Of a stretch of DNA of 64,000 bases, positions 1 to 7,979 are shown one piece after another. The notes beneath the pieces are model-generated. The model saw nothing but the letters and a program-made list of their open reading frames with translations, did not search any database and was not told the DNA's origin. The DNA comes from Clostridiales bacterium. Its GTDB lineage: Bacteria; Bacillota; Clostridia; Oscillospirales; Acutalibacteraceae. The stretch lies in contig JAGZMM010000003.1 of assembly GCA_018364155.1 (NCBI GenBank), forward strand, positions 290,166 to 354,165, in the 5' to 3' direction. Both the position numbers and the translations under genes were made by a program. Each line of letters starts with the position of its first letter. Positions within the stretch are counted from its first letter, which is position 1.

Positions 1-1503
1 GCTGCCATCAACGGCGTGACTTATGAAGGCGTTTTCTTCAAGCAGCAGGACGAATCCGGCCTCAAGCGCCAGGTGATGACCTTCTCGGCCATCGGGTCGA
101 ACAACGAAACCATCTGGGGCAGCCGGCTTTCGCAAAGCGACCGGGACCTGGCCGCGGCCGAAAGCGCCGCCAACGCCCTGGACCTCGCGCCGAGCGTACA
201 CGCCGACCTGGCGCTGCGTACCAGCGGCGATTATGACACTCGCATTTTCTGGACCACCAGCGATCCCTTTGTTCTGACGTCCCGCGGCGTGGTGCATCGT
301 CAGGCGGAGGAGCGGCCCGTCACTTTAACGGCCTACGTGATGAAAAACGGAGCGGTGGCTGTTCGAACCTTTGATGTGACTGTGGAAGCCGCCCAAAGCG
401 GCGTACAGGCTTTTGACGGCAAGCCCCTTTACCAGTTCTCCTTCTCCAACACCGACGGGGCCTTTACCAAAAACACCGGCTCCCTTTTGGGCGCAGGGCT
501 GCTCACCGGCGATGGGACGGTGGTAACCGATTCGGACAAAGGTTTGGTACTCTCCACCTCCGGCGCAGGCGCTCTCACCCTGCCGGGCGATACCCTTTCC
601 GGTCTGACCGAAGGTTTCTCGGTATGTTTCTGGGTAAAAACCGACGGCTCTTCCTCCCTCTTTGAAGCGTCGGGAAAAGGCTTTTCAACATGCATCGGTT
701 CGGATCTGCGGGCAACCGTGCAGGCAAACGGCCAAACCATACGCACCGGAGAAGCCTCTCAGGCGCTGCCTGCGGGCGAATGGGCCTGCGTCACCTACAG
801 TGTGGGACGCACCGGTATAGACGTGTACCTCAACGGCAGGCTGATTTCCTCTGCGAAAGCGGATCTTTCTTTTGTCTTTGGAGACGGCCGGCTTAACCAT
901 CTCACCGTGAAAGCGGGTGGCGGTGCAGGCGCGGTCCTGCTCGATGACGTGGCCGTCTACGCGCCTGCCCTGACCGCCGACCAGGCAAACGCCATGATCG
1001 ATCCGGACATTGCCTGGCAGACCGATTGGCAGATCGACTTCGGCACCGAAACCTCCGCCGTCTGGGGCGGCTTTACCCAGATGACCGACCAGACTCTTTA
1101 CAAAAAAGTGGGGCTATTGCAGGGATACGGTTTTAAAGGGCCGGTTCAGTCGGGAGTCACCCCCACTGGCGGCGCAAAAATCTGTGACTTTGTGTATGCA
1201 AAGGGCGGCGAGAAGTACACCTTCCAGATGGATCTTCCAAACGGCACCTACCGGGTATTCATGTACACTGGCGCCAAGGACGCCATCAACACCACCAACT
1301 TCTATTTCCAAGATCATGCAGACGATGTGCACACCCAGGTAACGCCGGAAGGGGTCGCGTCGGACAACTATGGCGGTCCCAACACCTATACGGTTGAGGT
1401 TACCGACCAGTTGCTGACGGTCACCATTTGGGGCGACGCTTCCCTAGGAGCAGACGCGATCACCGGCAGGCTCAATTCCATTGAGATTACCCGGTTAAGC
1501 TGA
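1..1503 (+). CDS. 3' part of a secreted multi-domain carbohydrate-active protein (aBig, LamG-like, CBM-like)
   Basis: The reading frame is open to the left window edge, so the N-terminus and any catalytic domain are missing; 500 residues are visible. After about 45 residues that may end a catalytic domain comes an atrophied bacterial Ig-like segment (about 50-130, with the ITW/FWTTSDP-type motif). A LamG/concanavalin-like jelly roll follows (about 140-325, with EGFSVCFWVK and DDVAVY). The last part (about 340-500) begins IDFG and has DLPNGTYRV, like the carbohydrate-binding domain found in rhamnogalacturonan acetylesterases. This architecture is usual for secreted pectin or arabinan enzymes, which suits the rhamnogalacturonan lyase at 18.4-22.3 kb. 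The reaction catalysed cannot be told from what is present. Confidence 0.75.
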   Translation, partial: AAINGVTYEGVFFKQQDESGLKRQVMTFSAIGSNNETIWGSRLSQSDRDLAAAESAANALDLAPSVHADLALRTSGDYDTRIFWTTSDPFVLTSRGVVHRQAEERPVTLTAYVMKNGAVAVRTFDVTVEAAQSGVQAFDGKPLYQFSFSNTDGAFTKNTGSLLGAGLLTGDGTVVTDSDKGLVLSTSGAGALTLPGDTLSGLTEGFSVCFWVKTDGSSSLFEASGKGFSTCIGSDLRATVQANGQTIRTGEASQALPAGEWACVTYSVGRTGIDVYLNGRLISSAKADLSFVFGDGRLNHLTVKAGGGAGAVLLDDVAVYAPALTADQANAMIDPDIAWQTDWQIDFGTETSAVWGGFTQMTDQTLYKKVGLLQGYGFKGPVQSGVTPTGGAKICDFVYAKGGEKYTFQMDLPNGTYRVFMYTGAKDAINTTNFYFQDHADDVHTQVTPEGVASDNYGGPNTYTVEVTDQLLTVTIWGDASLGADAITGRLNSIEITRLS

Positions 1504-1527
1504 CGGCTTTTTTCCTTTTGTCTAGTC

Positions 1528-1554
1528 AAAACCACCCGCTTTGCGGGTGGTTTT
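1528..1554. terminator. bidirectional intrinsic terminator
   Basis: A perfect 12-bp stem (AAAACCACCCGC / GCGGGTGGTTTT) with a TTT loop lies between the convergent genes ending at 1503 (+) and 1689 (-). The A/T ends of the stem give a U tract in both directions. Confidence 0.85.
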
Positions 1555-1688
1555 GCTTTTTACCTATCTGTTGTTATGGCTGCTGGCACTTTGGTCTCGC
1601 CCTGCTTCAAGGCACGCAATCACAGCCATCTCAAAGCAAAGGCCTGTTTTCCTTTTCACCGGCCAAAACCTATCGTACAATCGCCGTT

Positions 1689-2888
1689 TTACCGATGCGC
1701 AGAGGAATTCCTGTTTTCGGCTGCGAGGGCTTTTCTCTGTCTGTCCTTGCCGGAAGGGGACGTGCCGTGCAGCGCACGAGAGGCGATCAGCGTGGTTACC
1801 GGGATGGCCAGAATCACTGCGATGCTGCCGGAAAGGCCGCGGATCACTTCCACCACCAGAAGATCCAGATTGATGAGCGCGATGTACGGCAGCGAATACA
1901 TATAGTAAACCAGCAGGATGTTCAAACTGCTGCCGGTAAAAGCCAGAATGAGGGTATTGGTCATGGTGCCCATAATGTCCTTGCCTACGTTCATTCCCGA
2001 ACGCCACAGCTGCTTCTGGGTCAGAGTAGGATCGATGCTTTTCATCTCGGTTAAGGAGGATGCGATGGACATGGCCGTATCCATTACCGCGCCAAGAGCG
2101 GCGATCAGAATGCCCGCAAAAAGAAGGTCCTTGACCCGCAGAGCGGTGGAATCAGAGATAAACAGCAAAAGCTCCGCTTCCGATTCATTTAAGGTAGAAA
2201 TGTGGGAAATGGCGCCGGTGGCGTAGGCGATGACGCCGGCGAACATGGTACATACGCTGCAGCTGACGGCGGCGATGACCGTCTTTTTGCAAAAGCCGTT
2301 GAGGGCCAAGAGGGTCACGGCGGTAGAGAGCACCACCACAACCACGGCAGCCAGAATCGGTTCCACGCCTTTGATGATCATGGGAAGGAACAAAAAGAGG
2401 ACACAGAGAATGGTAAAGGCCAGGGAGGCGATGGATTTAAGCCCTTTCTTTCTGCCAAAAAGGAGCACCACCGCCAAAAACAGGGCCAGCAGGAGATAGA
2501 GGTAGTTTTCCCGGCTGTAGTTGACGACGCTGGTGGTCACAAACCCGTCAAAGCTGGAAATGACAAGCTCGGTGCCCACACTGGCAGGCTTATTATTGAC
2601 GCGCTGGACGTAGTTGATGGCGGTGGTGCTGCGGCCGGCAAATTCGCCGGTGAGAATCTCCAGCTTAAGCCATTGCTTTCCAATCTGGATAAAATCATAA
2701 TCCGGATCGGGGCCCATGTCCTCTTTCTCCACCTCGATGACCCGGGCCTTTTCGTAAACAATGCCGTCCTGGTAGTCGCCGGGCTTTTGGTAATCAAGGG
2801 TGGTGTTGAAAACATAGAGAAACGCAAAAAAGCCGACGAGGAACACAATCCAGGCGGCGGTGCCGATTTTCTTCTTGGGATTTTTCAT
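1689..2888 (-). CDS. YibE/F-like multi-pass membrane protein
   Basis: A 399-residue membrane protein. An N-terminal transmembrane helix (about 10-30) is followed by an extracytoplasmic segment (about 35-130), and then seven or so hydrophobic helices, the usual plan of YibE/F-like proteins. The family's role is unknown; it is often proposed to be a transporter or permease. ATG at 2888 is chosen because it directly precedes the basic KNPKKK segment; a TTG 33 bases upstream is also possible. The gene is transcribed leftward, downstream of the phosphatase/cohesin pair, but a strong hairpin (2929-2960) separates it from them. Confidence 0.75.
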   Translation of the reverse strand: MKNPKKKIGTAAWIVFLVGFFAFLYVFNTTLDYQKPGDYQDGIVYEKARVIEVEKEDMGPDPDYDFIQIGKQWLKLEILTGEFAGRSTTAINYVQRVNNKPASVGTELVISSFDGFVTTSVVNYSRENYLYLLLALFLAVVLLFGRKKGLKSIASLAFTILCVLFLFLPMIIKGVEPILAAVVVVVLSTAVTLLALNGFCKKTVIAAVSCSVCTMFAGVIAYATGAISHISTLNESEAELLLFISDSTALRVKDLLFAGILIAALGAVMDTAMSIASSLTEMKSIDPTLTQKQLWRSGMNVGKDIMGTMTNTLILAFTGSSLNILLVYYMYSLPYIALINLDLLVVEVIRGLSGSIAVILAIPVTTLIASRALHGTSPSGKDRQRKALAAENRNSSAHR

Positions 2889-2928
2889 AAGGCAGACATC
2901 CTGTCTTTTTATTTGTTGCAACCAGGTG

Positions 2929-2960
2929 GGACCAGGGCGGCGGGAGGGCCGCCCTGGTCC
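2929..2960 (-). terminator. strong hairpin after the phosphatase gene
   Basis: A 13-bp perfect stem (GGACCAGGGCGGC / GCCGCCCTGGTCC) with a 6-base loop lies 40 bases past the stop at 3000. It has no U tract in either direction, so it may be a weak or factor-assisted terminator or an mRNA-stabilising stem. Confidence 0.5.
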
Positions 2961-2999
2961 TTGGCGAGGGGATGTGTAAGGAAGAATCGCGTAAGGGGG

Positions 3000-4973
3000 T
3001 TACGCGGCGAGATAGCTTTGGATCAGGATATAGTCCTTGGTATCCACCACACCGTTGCGGTCAATGTCGCAGCGGGTCTCGGTGGTGGACTGGTAGTAGG
3101 ACAGGGCGATGGAAAAATCTGCCAGGGTCACTTTTGCGTCGCCATTGATGTCGGAAGCGGCGCGGTAGGAGTAGATTTCGGTGACCACCGTATCCTCACC
3201 CAGGTTGGGGGTAACGTCGACGGCGTCAAAGCTGCCGTCCTCATTGGTAACCTTCTGGGCGCTCTGGGCCTTCACCAGGGTGACGGTGGTATCGCCTACG
3301 GGAGCGGTTTCCTTGAGCTTGAAGGTGAAGGTCGCCACGTTGGTTTTGCCTTCGTTGGTGACGGTATCGCTGGTACCGATGACAATGCCGGCCTTGCCGT
3401 TTTCATCGGTGGTGTTGGAGAAGAGGGTGTTTTCCAGGTTGCTTTGGGCCTCCACCAGCTCAAGCACGTTTTCATCGTAGCGGATTTCAGCCTGGTAGGC
3501 ATTTACATCCTTGAGGTTTTCCATAGAGACGGTGTAGGAAACGGTGTCGCCCTTTTCCACGATGCCAAGGTCAGAGCCTTCGATGGAAGCCACCTGTACG
3601 TCGCGGGTCACGGTCAGGGTGTCGTAGAGGTATTTATCGGTGGTAATGGTGTCGGTGTTGGGATCATACTTGAACATATAGGTGTTGAGGGTGAAGGAAT
3701 CCTGGGAGACTTCCATCTCCACGATGACCTGCTCCTTCTTCACATCGCTGCCGGTGTCGGTGGAGTTGACGTCCAGGAAGGCATAGTTGGGAAGGAGCGG
3801 ATCGCCTTCGGAAACCGTGTAGTTCTTCTGGGAATACCATTTCAGGCCGCCGGCATGTCCGCCGACCATGTAGAGCGGCGCGTTTGCAGGCTTCTGGGTT
3901 TCACCGGCGGCGTTGACCACCCGGTCGGCCTTCTGGCCGTCCTCGGTGATAAAGCCGCGGGAATACACATGGTCGTGGCCCTGGAGAACCATATCCACAT
4001 CCAGCTGGGCGAAAATCGGGCACCAGAACTTTCTGGCCGCCATAACATCGGAATCGGTAATATGGGAAGCGCCGGTATAAAGAGACTTATGGAAGCCCAC
4101 GATGGTCCACTGGCCCGCCGCCTTGGCTTCGGCGACTGCTTCACGCAGCATGGCTTCCTGCTGGGCTCTGGCGTCGGCGTTGTTCTTAGCCTCTTCCAGG
4201 TTGAGCATGATGAACTTGGCCGGTCCGTAATCAAAGGTGTAAGCCACCTGGCCGGCTTCAGCAGGGGCGTTGATGTGGCTGTTCAAGGTATTGTTGTCAT
4301 GATTGCCGCGGACTGCCGCGATGGTGTTGTTGGCAAACATGTCCTGGCCGCCGGTAGGGAATGCGCCGGAATTGTTGAAGAGCAATTCCCACTGACTCTC
4401 GCTGGTGGCGGTGTCGGTGATGTCACCGGCTAAGTATACGAAATCCAGGTCCGGGATCTTGTTGACCTCGGCAAGGGTGGCGCCCAGGGCCTTCGCGTCG
4501 CTCTCTCTGGCCACCTGGGTATCCGCCAGATAAGCGAACTTGAAGCTGTCGGTGCTGCCCTTGGCGGGGGCGGTCTTAAACTTACCCTCATAGATATCGG
4601 CACCTTCCCCCACCGTGTAGGTATAGGTGGTGTCGGGTTCCAGGCCGGAAACCACAATCTTATGGAAGCACTTGTTGGCCTGGCCGAAGTCGGACTCGCC
4701 TACATAGCTCTTGGTAGCGGTGTCCCCCTGCTTTTTCACCGTGATGACCGAGGGGCATTCGGCGGCGGTGGTGTAGGTGACGTTTACCTGGGTGGAAGGA
4801 TCGTCGCCCATGTGGACGTTGAGCTGGCGGGGCGTCTTGTCGGTGGCGCCTTCGGCAGCCGCGGCCACAATCGGCACGGGCTCGCTGGCGGCGGGCGCCG
4901 CGTAGGCCATAGACGTGGTGAACGCGCTCATCAGCAGGACCGAAGCGGCCGCCAGACTGATGGCTTTCTTCAT
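3000..4973 (-). CDS. secreted purple-acid-phosphatase-like metallophosphoesterase with cohesin-like and dockerin modules
   Basis: About 657 residues. A signal peptide (1-26) is followed by a fibronectin-like purple acid phosphatase N-terminal domain (about 48-135). The calcineurin-like phosphoesterase domain (about 143-350) shows the metal ligands of the family: D in LADTQ (about 151), AGD (184), GNHD (223-226), GFH (295) and GHDH (332-335). A cohesin-like beta domain follows (about 458-595, starting GIVEKGDTVSYTVSM). A type I dockerin ends the protein (about 608-656), with two Ca-binding loops starting DINGDAKVTLADF and DIDRNGVVDTKDY. It should hydrolyse phosphomonoesters outside the cell; the substrate is not known. 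The start at 4973 has AGAGG six bases upstream; ATG at 4988 is possible but its RBS is too distant. The neighbour upstream is a membrane-anchored cohesin-like protein. Confidence 0.85.
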   Translation of the reverse strand: MKKAISLAAASVLLMSAFTTSMAYAAPAASEPVPIVAAAAEGATDKTPRQLNVHMGDDPSTQVNVTYTTAAECPSVITVKKQGDTATKSYVGESDFGQANKCFHKIVVSGLEPDTTYTYTVGEGADIYEGKFKTAPAKGSTDSFKFAYLADTQVARESDAKALGATLAEVNKIPDLDFVYLAGDITDTATSESQWELLFNNSGAFPTGGQDMFANNTIAAVRGNHDNNTLNSHINAPAEAGQVAYTFDYGPAKFIMLNLEEAKNNADARAQQEAMLREAVAEAKAAGQWTIVGFHKSLYTGASHITDSDVMAARKFWCPIFAQLDVDMVLQGHDHVYSRGFITEDGQKADRVVNAAGETQKPANAPLYMVGGHAGGLKWYSQKNYTVSEGDPLLPNYAFLDVNSTDTGSDVKKEQVIVEMEVSQDSFTLNTYMFKYDPNTDTITTDKYLYDTLTVTRDVQVASIEGSDLGIVEKGDTVSYTVSMENLKDVNAYQAEIRYDENVLELVEAQSNLENTLFSNTTDENGKAGIVIGTSDTVTNEGKTNVATFTFKLKETAPVGDTTVTLVKAQSAQKVTNEDGSFDAVDVTPNLGEDTVVTEIYSYRAASDINGDAKVTLADFSIALSYYQSTTETRCDIDRNGVVDTKDYILIQSYLAA

Positions 4974-4997
4974 GCTTTTCCTCTTCATCTGGGAAAT

Positions 4998-5843
4998 TTA
5001 CCTCTCTTTCTTACTCGCCGTTTTTTTCGACTGTATGATTACACACACCAAAGCCACATTCAGCGCAACGCTTATAAGCAGGCCGATGAGCAGGCCCATG
5101 TTCACGCCGCTGGTGGAGGGGTTTGGGGTGGCATCACCCTGGGATAGGCTGGAGGAAAGCTGAGAGCTGTCCTCATTTGGGGCAGAAACCGATGGATTGG
5201 ACGAAACGTAACCGGACGGCTGCGAAGAGGTACCGCTTTGGGACGGGATAGAGGATCCAGCCGAATTTCCGCTGTCCGGGCTTGCCGGCGACGACGTCTG
5301 TCCAACAAAGCCGGAGGACGAATCCGAAGGGGTACCCGGTTTCGCACCTTCGGGCGGAGTCAACGGAGGCACCGGCGTTTCGTCTCCCTCTCGGTCGAGG
5401 AGGATTTGCTTTTGCGGCGTCAGGAGCGTTTCGTCCACCCCGCCGCCGTTGAGTTGGTACACGCTCAGGTATTGCAGAGCGACGGCGCTGTCCGTCTCCC
5501 CGGAGTAGGATAGGGTGACAACCGCGTTCACCGGTCCTTCAAAGGCATTGCTGCCGGAGAAAAAGCTAAACCAGGTAATCCCCCGCGCTTTGGTAGGCGC
5601 GGTGACCGAACCAGAGGCGTTTTCAAAGCGGACCGATTCCACCTCGACGCCGTCGGCGCATTGCAGGCCGAATTCCGCTCCGGCATAAGGGCTCTCGTGA
5701 TCCACCGTCAGGGTAATCTGGACCTGGGTCTGCCCTGCGCGCAGGGAAACCCGGTCGGCAGCGGACACGGAAGCGGCAAATGCCTGAAACGGCAGGCAGA
5801 AAAGAAGCATCCCGCATAGCAGGACGGCGATGCATGTTTTCAT
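4998..5843 (-). CDS. membrane-anchored cohesin-like surface protein
   Basis: A 281-residue secreted protein. It has a signal peptide (about 1-23), a single cohesin-like domain (about 27-140, starting VSLRAGQTQVQITLTV), a long Ser/Pro/Gly/Gln-rich linker (about 150-245) of the kind that spans the cell wall, and a C-terminal transmembrane helix (about 250-272) with a basic tail (KKTASKKER). No LPXTG sortase motif is present, so anchoring is by the helix. ATG at 5843 follows GGGAGG at optimal distance. The dockerin-bearing phosphatase starts 25 bases downstream, so the two are probably co-transcribed and may be an anchor and its cargo. The cohesin assignment rests on fold-like pattern only. Confidence 0.7.
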   Translation of the reverse strand: MKTCIAVLLCGMLLFCLPFQAFAASVSAADRVSLRAGQTQVQITLTVDHESPYAGAEFGLQCADGVEVESVRFENASGSVTAPTKARGITWFSFFSGSNAFEGPVNAVVTLSYSGETDSAVALQYLSVYQLNGGGVDETLLTPQKQILLDREGDETPVPPLTPPEGAKPGTPSDSSSGFVGQTSSPASPDSGNSAGSSIPSQSGTSSQPSGYVSSNPSVSAPNEDSSQLSSSLSQGDATPNPSTSGVNMGLLIGLLISVALNVALVCVIIQSKKTASKKER

Positions 5844-6018
5844 TCGATTTGTTCCCTCCCTTTTGACAGACTCAAGTGTATCCGTCTCACGTAAAGGGAA
5901 GACGGACGTGGGATAAAAAACAGGTAAAATCCGGATAAACTCCCACCTTTCCCGAACGCTTTCCTGCGTAAGGTGCATCATTTGTCATGCCCGTCTCTTG
6001 CGCGCAATCGCCAAACTT

Positions 6019-6450
6019 TCACCAGAAGCAAACTTTGCGTTTGCACCAGAAAATCGAAAGCTCTCCGAACAGCAGCTCCTCCGCCCGTTTTCGAAACCGC
6101 TCGTCTGGAGCGCCGGGCTTTTCTTTTGCTGCTCCATTCCCTGCTTTTTGGCATATAAGGATATGGTCAGCTCAATTAAGCCTGCACCGTCATGGGGTTT
6201 TAGCGACAACTCGTAGTGTTCCACCAGTTCGCGCAGCATACGGCTTTCAAATGTTTCGGCCCGCATGGAAGGAATCCGGTCGATCAGCTGCTCGGCCTCC
6301 ACCTTGGTCAGGACTCCTGTCATTCTCCACCGACGTAGAAATGGTGCATAGAACGTAGAGCTTGTGGACCAGATCGTTTGCAATACAGCGGGATAATTTT
6401 CTCAGTGGGCCGTACAAGCCATTTGCGCAAATATAAGCAAAGAGGGACAA
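6019..6450 (-). pseudogene. CarD-family transcriptional regulator, frameshifted remnant
   Basis: Three pieces of one CarD-like protein are read in different frames on the minus strand. The middle piece (about 6150-6320) reads VLTKVEAEQLIDRIPSMR and then ELTISLYAKKQ, the start of the CarD C-terminal helical domain. The end of the family (DERFRKRAEELLFGELSIF) is found about 6045-6108 in a different frame. Upstream, KLYVLCTIST-SVENDR (about 6310-6370), in another frame, resembles the RNA-polymerase-interacting domain just before the linker. CarD proteins bind RNA polymerase and stabilise open complexes. Here at least two frame changes and an apparent deletion before VLTK break the gene. No ribosome binding site supports any single frame. 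Confidence 0.65.
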
Positions 6451-6470
6451 AGCCCGCAGGCCTTGTCCCT
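6443..6470. terminator. possible terminator hairpin
   Basis: AGGGACAA (6443-6450) pairs with TTGTCCCT (6463-6470), with an inner GCC/GGC pairing. It lies between the CarD remnant and the tRNA terminator. The tail is only mildly U-rich, so the function is uncertain. Confidence 0.35.
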
Positions 6471-6619
6471 TAACCGATTTTATATGGCTTTGGATGTGCT
6501 ATTCCCTCACCTTTCATTGCAATTCTGGTATGATGTCGCTTGCCTGTTCCAATCTCTCGTTTGGCTGCGACCGGAAAAGCAAAAGAGGTGGACCAGTGGC
6601 GCAAACGCGCCCGATTTTT

Positions 6620-6663
6620 TACAAAAAAACGGAACAAGCGAAGTTTATCGCTTGTTCCGTTTT
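6620..6663 (-). terminator. terminator of tRNA-Ala
   Basis: A perfect 16-bp stem (left arm 6626-6641, right arm 6648-6663, 6-base loop) begins exactly at the tRNA 3' end. On the minus strand it is followed by TTTTTTTG. This is a textbook intrinsic terminator for the tRNA gene. Confidence 0.92.
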
Positions 6664-6738
6664 GGTGGAGCCTAGGGGAGTCGAACCCCTGACCTCTGCG
6701 ATGCGAACGCAGCGCTCTACCATCTGAGCTAAGACCCC
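6663..6738 (-). tRNA. tRNA-Ala (anticodon CGC)
   Basis: The 76-base minus-strand sequence folds as a full cloverleaf and encodes its own CCA. The acceptor stem is GGGGTCT / AGGCTCC with the G3:U70 wobble pair that identifies alanine tRNAs. The anticodon stem is CTGCG / CGCAG with loop TTCGCAT, giving anticodon CGC (codon GCG). The T arm contains GGTTCGACTCC. The CGC isoacceptor is used in GC-rich genomes. A consensus promoter lies about 120 bases upstream and a strong terminator directly downstream, so it is a single-gene transcript. Confidence 0.95.
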
Positions 6739-6859
6739 ACATATTCTATGTCTACTGCTACAACCGCTCTTTTTCATTCAAATCCAGATCATGCAGTAGG
6801 CCAACCAAGCAAAACCGATGGACACCTTTCACATTACGCTTTTCTCAGCTGACCTAACT

Positions 6860-6888
6860 ATTATATCGGCAACAAAACCTTTTGTCAA
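6860..6888 (-). promoter_or_regulatory. consensus sigma-A promoter of tRNA-Ala
   Basis: On the minus strand TTGACA (6883-6888) and TATAAT (6860-6865) are separated by exactly 17 bases, a perfect consensus. Transcription would start near 6853, leaving a leader of about 115 bases to be processed before the tRNA. Confidence 0.9.
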
Positions 6889-6957
6889 CACCCATTTTCC
6901 GATTTTTTCTGCACGCTTCTATTGCTGCCTGCATGGTTTTTCAAAAAAACCTCGTCC

Positions 6958-7518
6958 TTATAAAATATGATACCGGCCTTCCTTTACCATATGGGCGGGC
7001 GGATTTTCCTGCGCAACACCGACTCCAACCGAAAGAACTACTTCATGCCCTTGTGGAAGTTTAAGTAGCTTGCGCAATTTTTCTGCCTGCGGCTCAACGA
7101 ACGCCTCATTGGGCGAACCTAAAATCACGCTGCCAAGGCCCATTCCCTGAGCGGCCAGAGCAATGTTCTCAGCGGCAATGCCGCAGTCGAGATAGCTCCA
7201 GAAAGAAGCGGAGGGCTCACAGGATATGAAAAACACCGTAGGCGCGTGAAAATAGATATCCGCATCGGGCTGATTGAGTTTTTGAAGCGTTTCCTCATCC
7301 GCCGTTTTCTTCTGCTCCTCAATGGAAGCGCGGCTGATTTGCGCGAGAATTTCAGGGTTTTGCACTACGGTAAAATGCCAGGGCTGCCGGTCCATGGCGG
7401 AAGGAGACGCCAAAGCCGCTGAAATCAACGCCTGAAGCTGTTCGCCGGTAATCTGTTCTCTCCGGTAATTGCGGATGCTGCGGCGGTCCAATATGGCTTC
7501 CAAAACGGTAGATTTCAT
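6958..7518 (-). CDS. nitroreductase family protein
   Basis: A 186-residue FMN-dependent oxidoreductase of the nitroreductase fold. The N-terminal signature RRSIRNYRREQIT (about 11-23) and SPSAMDRQPWHFTVV (about 38-52) provide the FMN phosphate and isoalloxazine contacts. The middle GLGSVILG segment and the late LSVGVG motif also fit. Members reduce nitro compounds, quinones or flavins with NAD(P)H in the cytoplasm; the physiological substrate here is unknown. ATG at 7518 follows GGAGG by seven bases. It is a single-gene unit with its own promoter (7580-7609). Confidence 0.85.
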   Translation of the reverse strand: MKSTVLEAILDRRSIRNYRREQITGEQLQALISAALASPSAMDRQPWHFTVVQNPEILAQISRASIEEQKKTADEETLQKLNQPDADIYFHAPTVFFISCEPSASFWSYLDCGIAAENIALAAQGMGLGSVILGSPNEAFVEPQAEKLRKLLKLPQGHEVVLSVGVGVAQENPPAHMVKEGRYHIL

Positions 7519-7579
7519 GTAACGTCCTCCTCGTATGCAAACAAAATGTCCTATTTTTTCCCTACCTGTCATAAAATCA

Positions 7580-7609
7580 TTTATACCACGCGTTCACGAG
7601 GATTGTCAA
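7580..7609 (-). promoter_or_regulatory. promoter of the nitroreductase gene
   Basis: On the minus strand TTGACA (7604-7609) and TATAAA (7580-7585) are 18 bases apart, about 60 bases before the start codon. Confidence 0.8.
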
Positions 7610-7620
7610 CCTTCTTTCGG

Positions 7621-7649
7621 TTGCGGGAGTTCTCCGGGCATGCTATAAT
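7621..7649 (+). promoter_or_regulatory. promoter of the small protein / FHA-SEDS-PBP genes
   Basis: TTGCGG (7621-7626) and a perfect TATAAT (7644-7649) are 17 bases apart, about 70 bases upstream of the small ORF. The -35 box is weak. Confidence 0.6.
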
Positions 7650-7721
7650 CGGAATACGAGTACCTTTTCTCCTTTTTCCACATAGGATAGGCTGTATTCT
7701 TATGTCCAAGGAGGAATCGGT

Positions 7722-7907
7722 ATGCTGGAGTCCTGTGATGGGCTTTCTGTAAATTTGGCGGCGGCAGCCTTCGCCTCTGCTCTGGCCGAAGGCCTGACCT
7801 CCGCTGAAATTGGGCTGTTGGCGTCATTTTTCAATGTGATGGGAGACAGCCTGAACACCCTTGCAATTGCCAAAGCGCGCTGTACCATTTCGGAGCAATC
7901 TCAATAA
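7722..7907 (+). CDS. small conserved-looking protein (possibly DUF6774)
   Basis: A 61-residue protein with a clear AAGGAGG nine bases upstream of ATG and a TATAAT promoter in front. It is mostly helical, with an Ala-rich core (LAAAAFASALAEGLTSAEIG) and an FFNVMGDSLNTLA segment. The pattern, a small helical protein ending in a G-D-(S/T)-L motif, recalls the DUF6774 family of Firmicutes, which has no known function; this match is from memory and is not secure. It precedes the FHA gene by 72 bases on the same strand and may share its transcript. No transmembrane segment is obvious. Confidence 0.65.
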   Translation: MLESCDGLSVNLAAAAFASALAEGLTSAEIGLLASFFNVMGDSLNTLAIAKARCTISEQSQ

Positions 7908-7979
7908 GCACCCGCCCTTCCCCGTGCGGTCCGGCGGGAGCCTTCCCTGATTCCCGCACGGAAAAGGAGTCTTGCCAAA

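Noticed and set aside
2202..4433. A 743-codon plus-strand frame over the phosphatase and YibE/F genes
   Set aside because: Antisense shadow of two well-supported minus-strand genes.
6470..6742. 90-codon minus-strand frame
   Set aside because: It runs straight through tRNA-Ala and its terminator, so it is chance.
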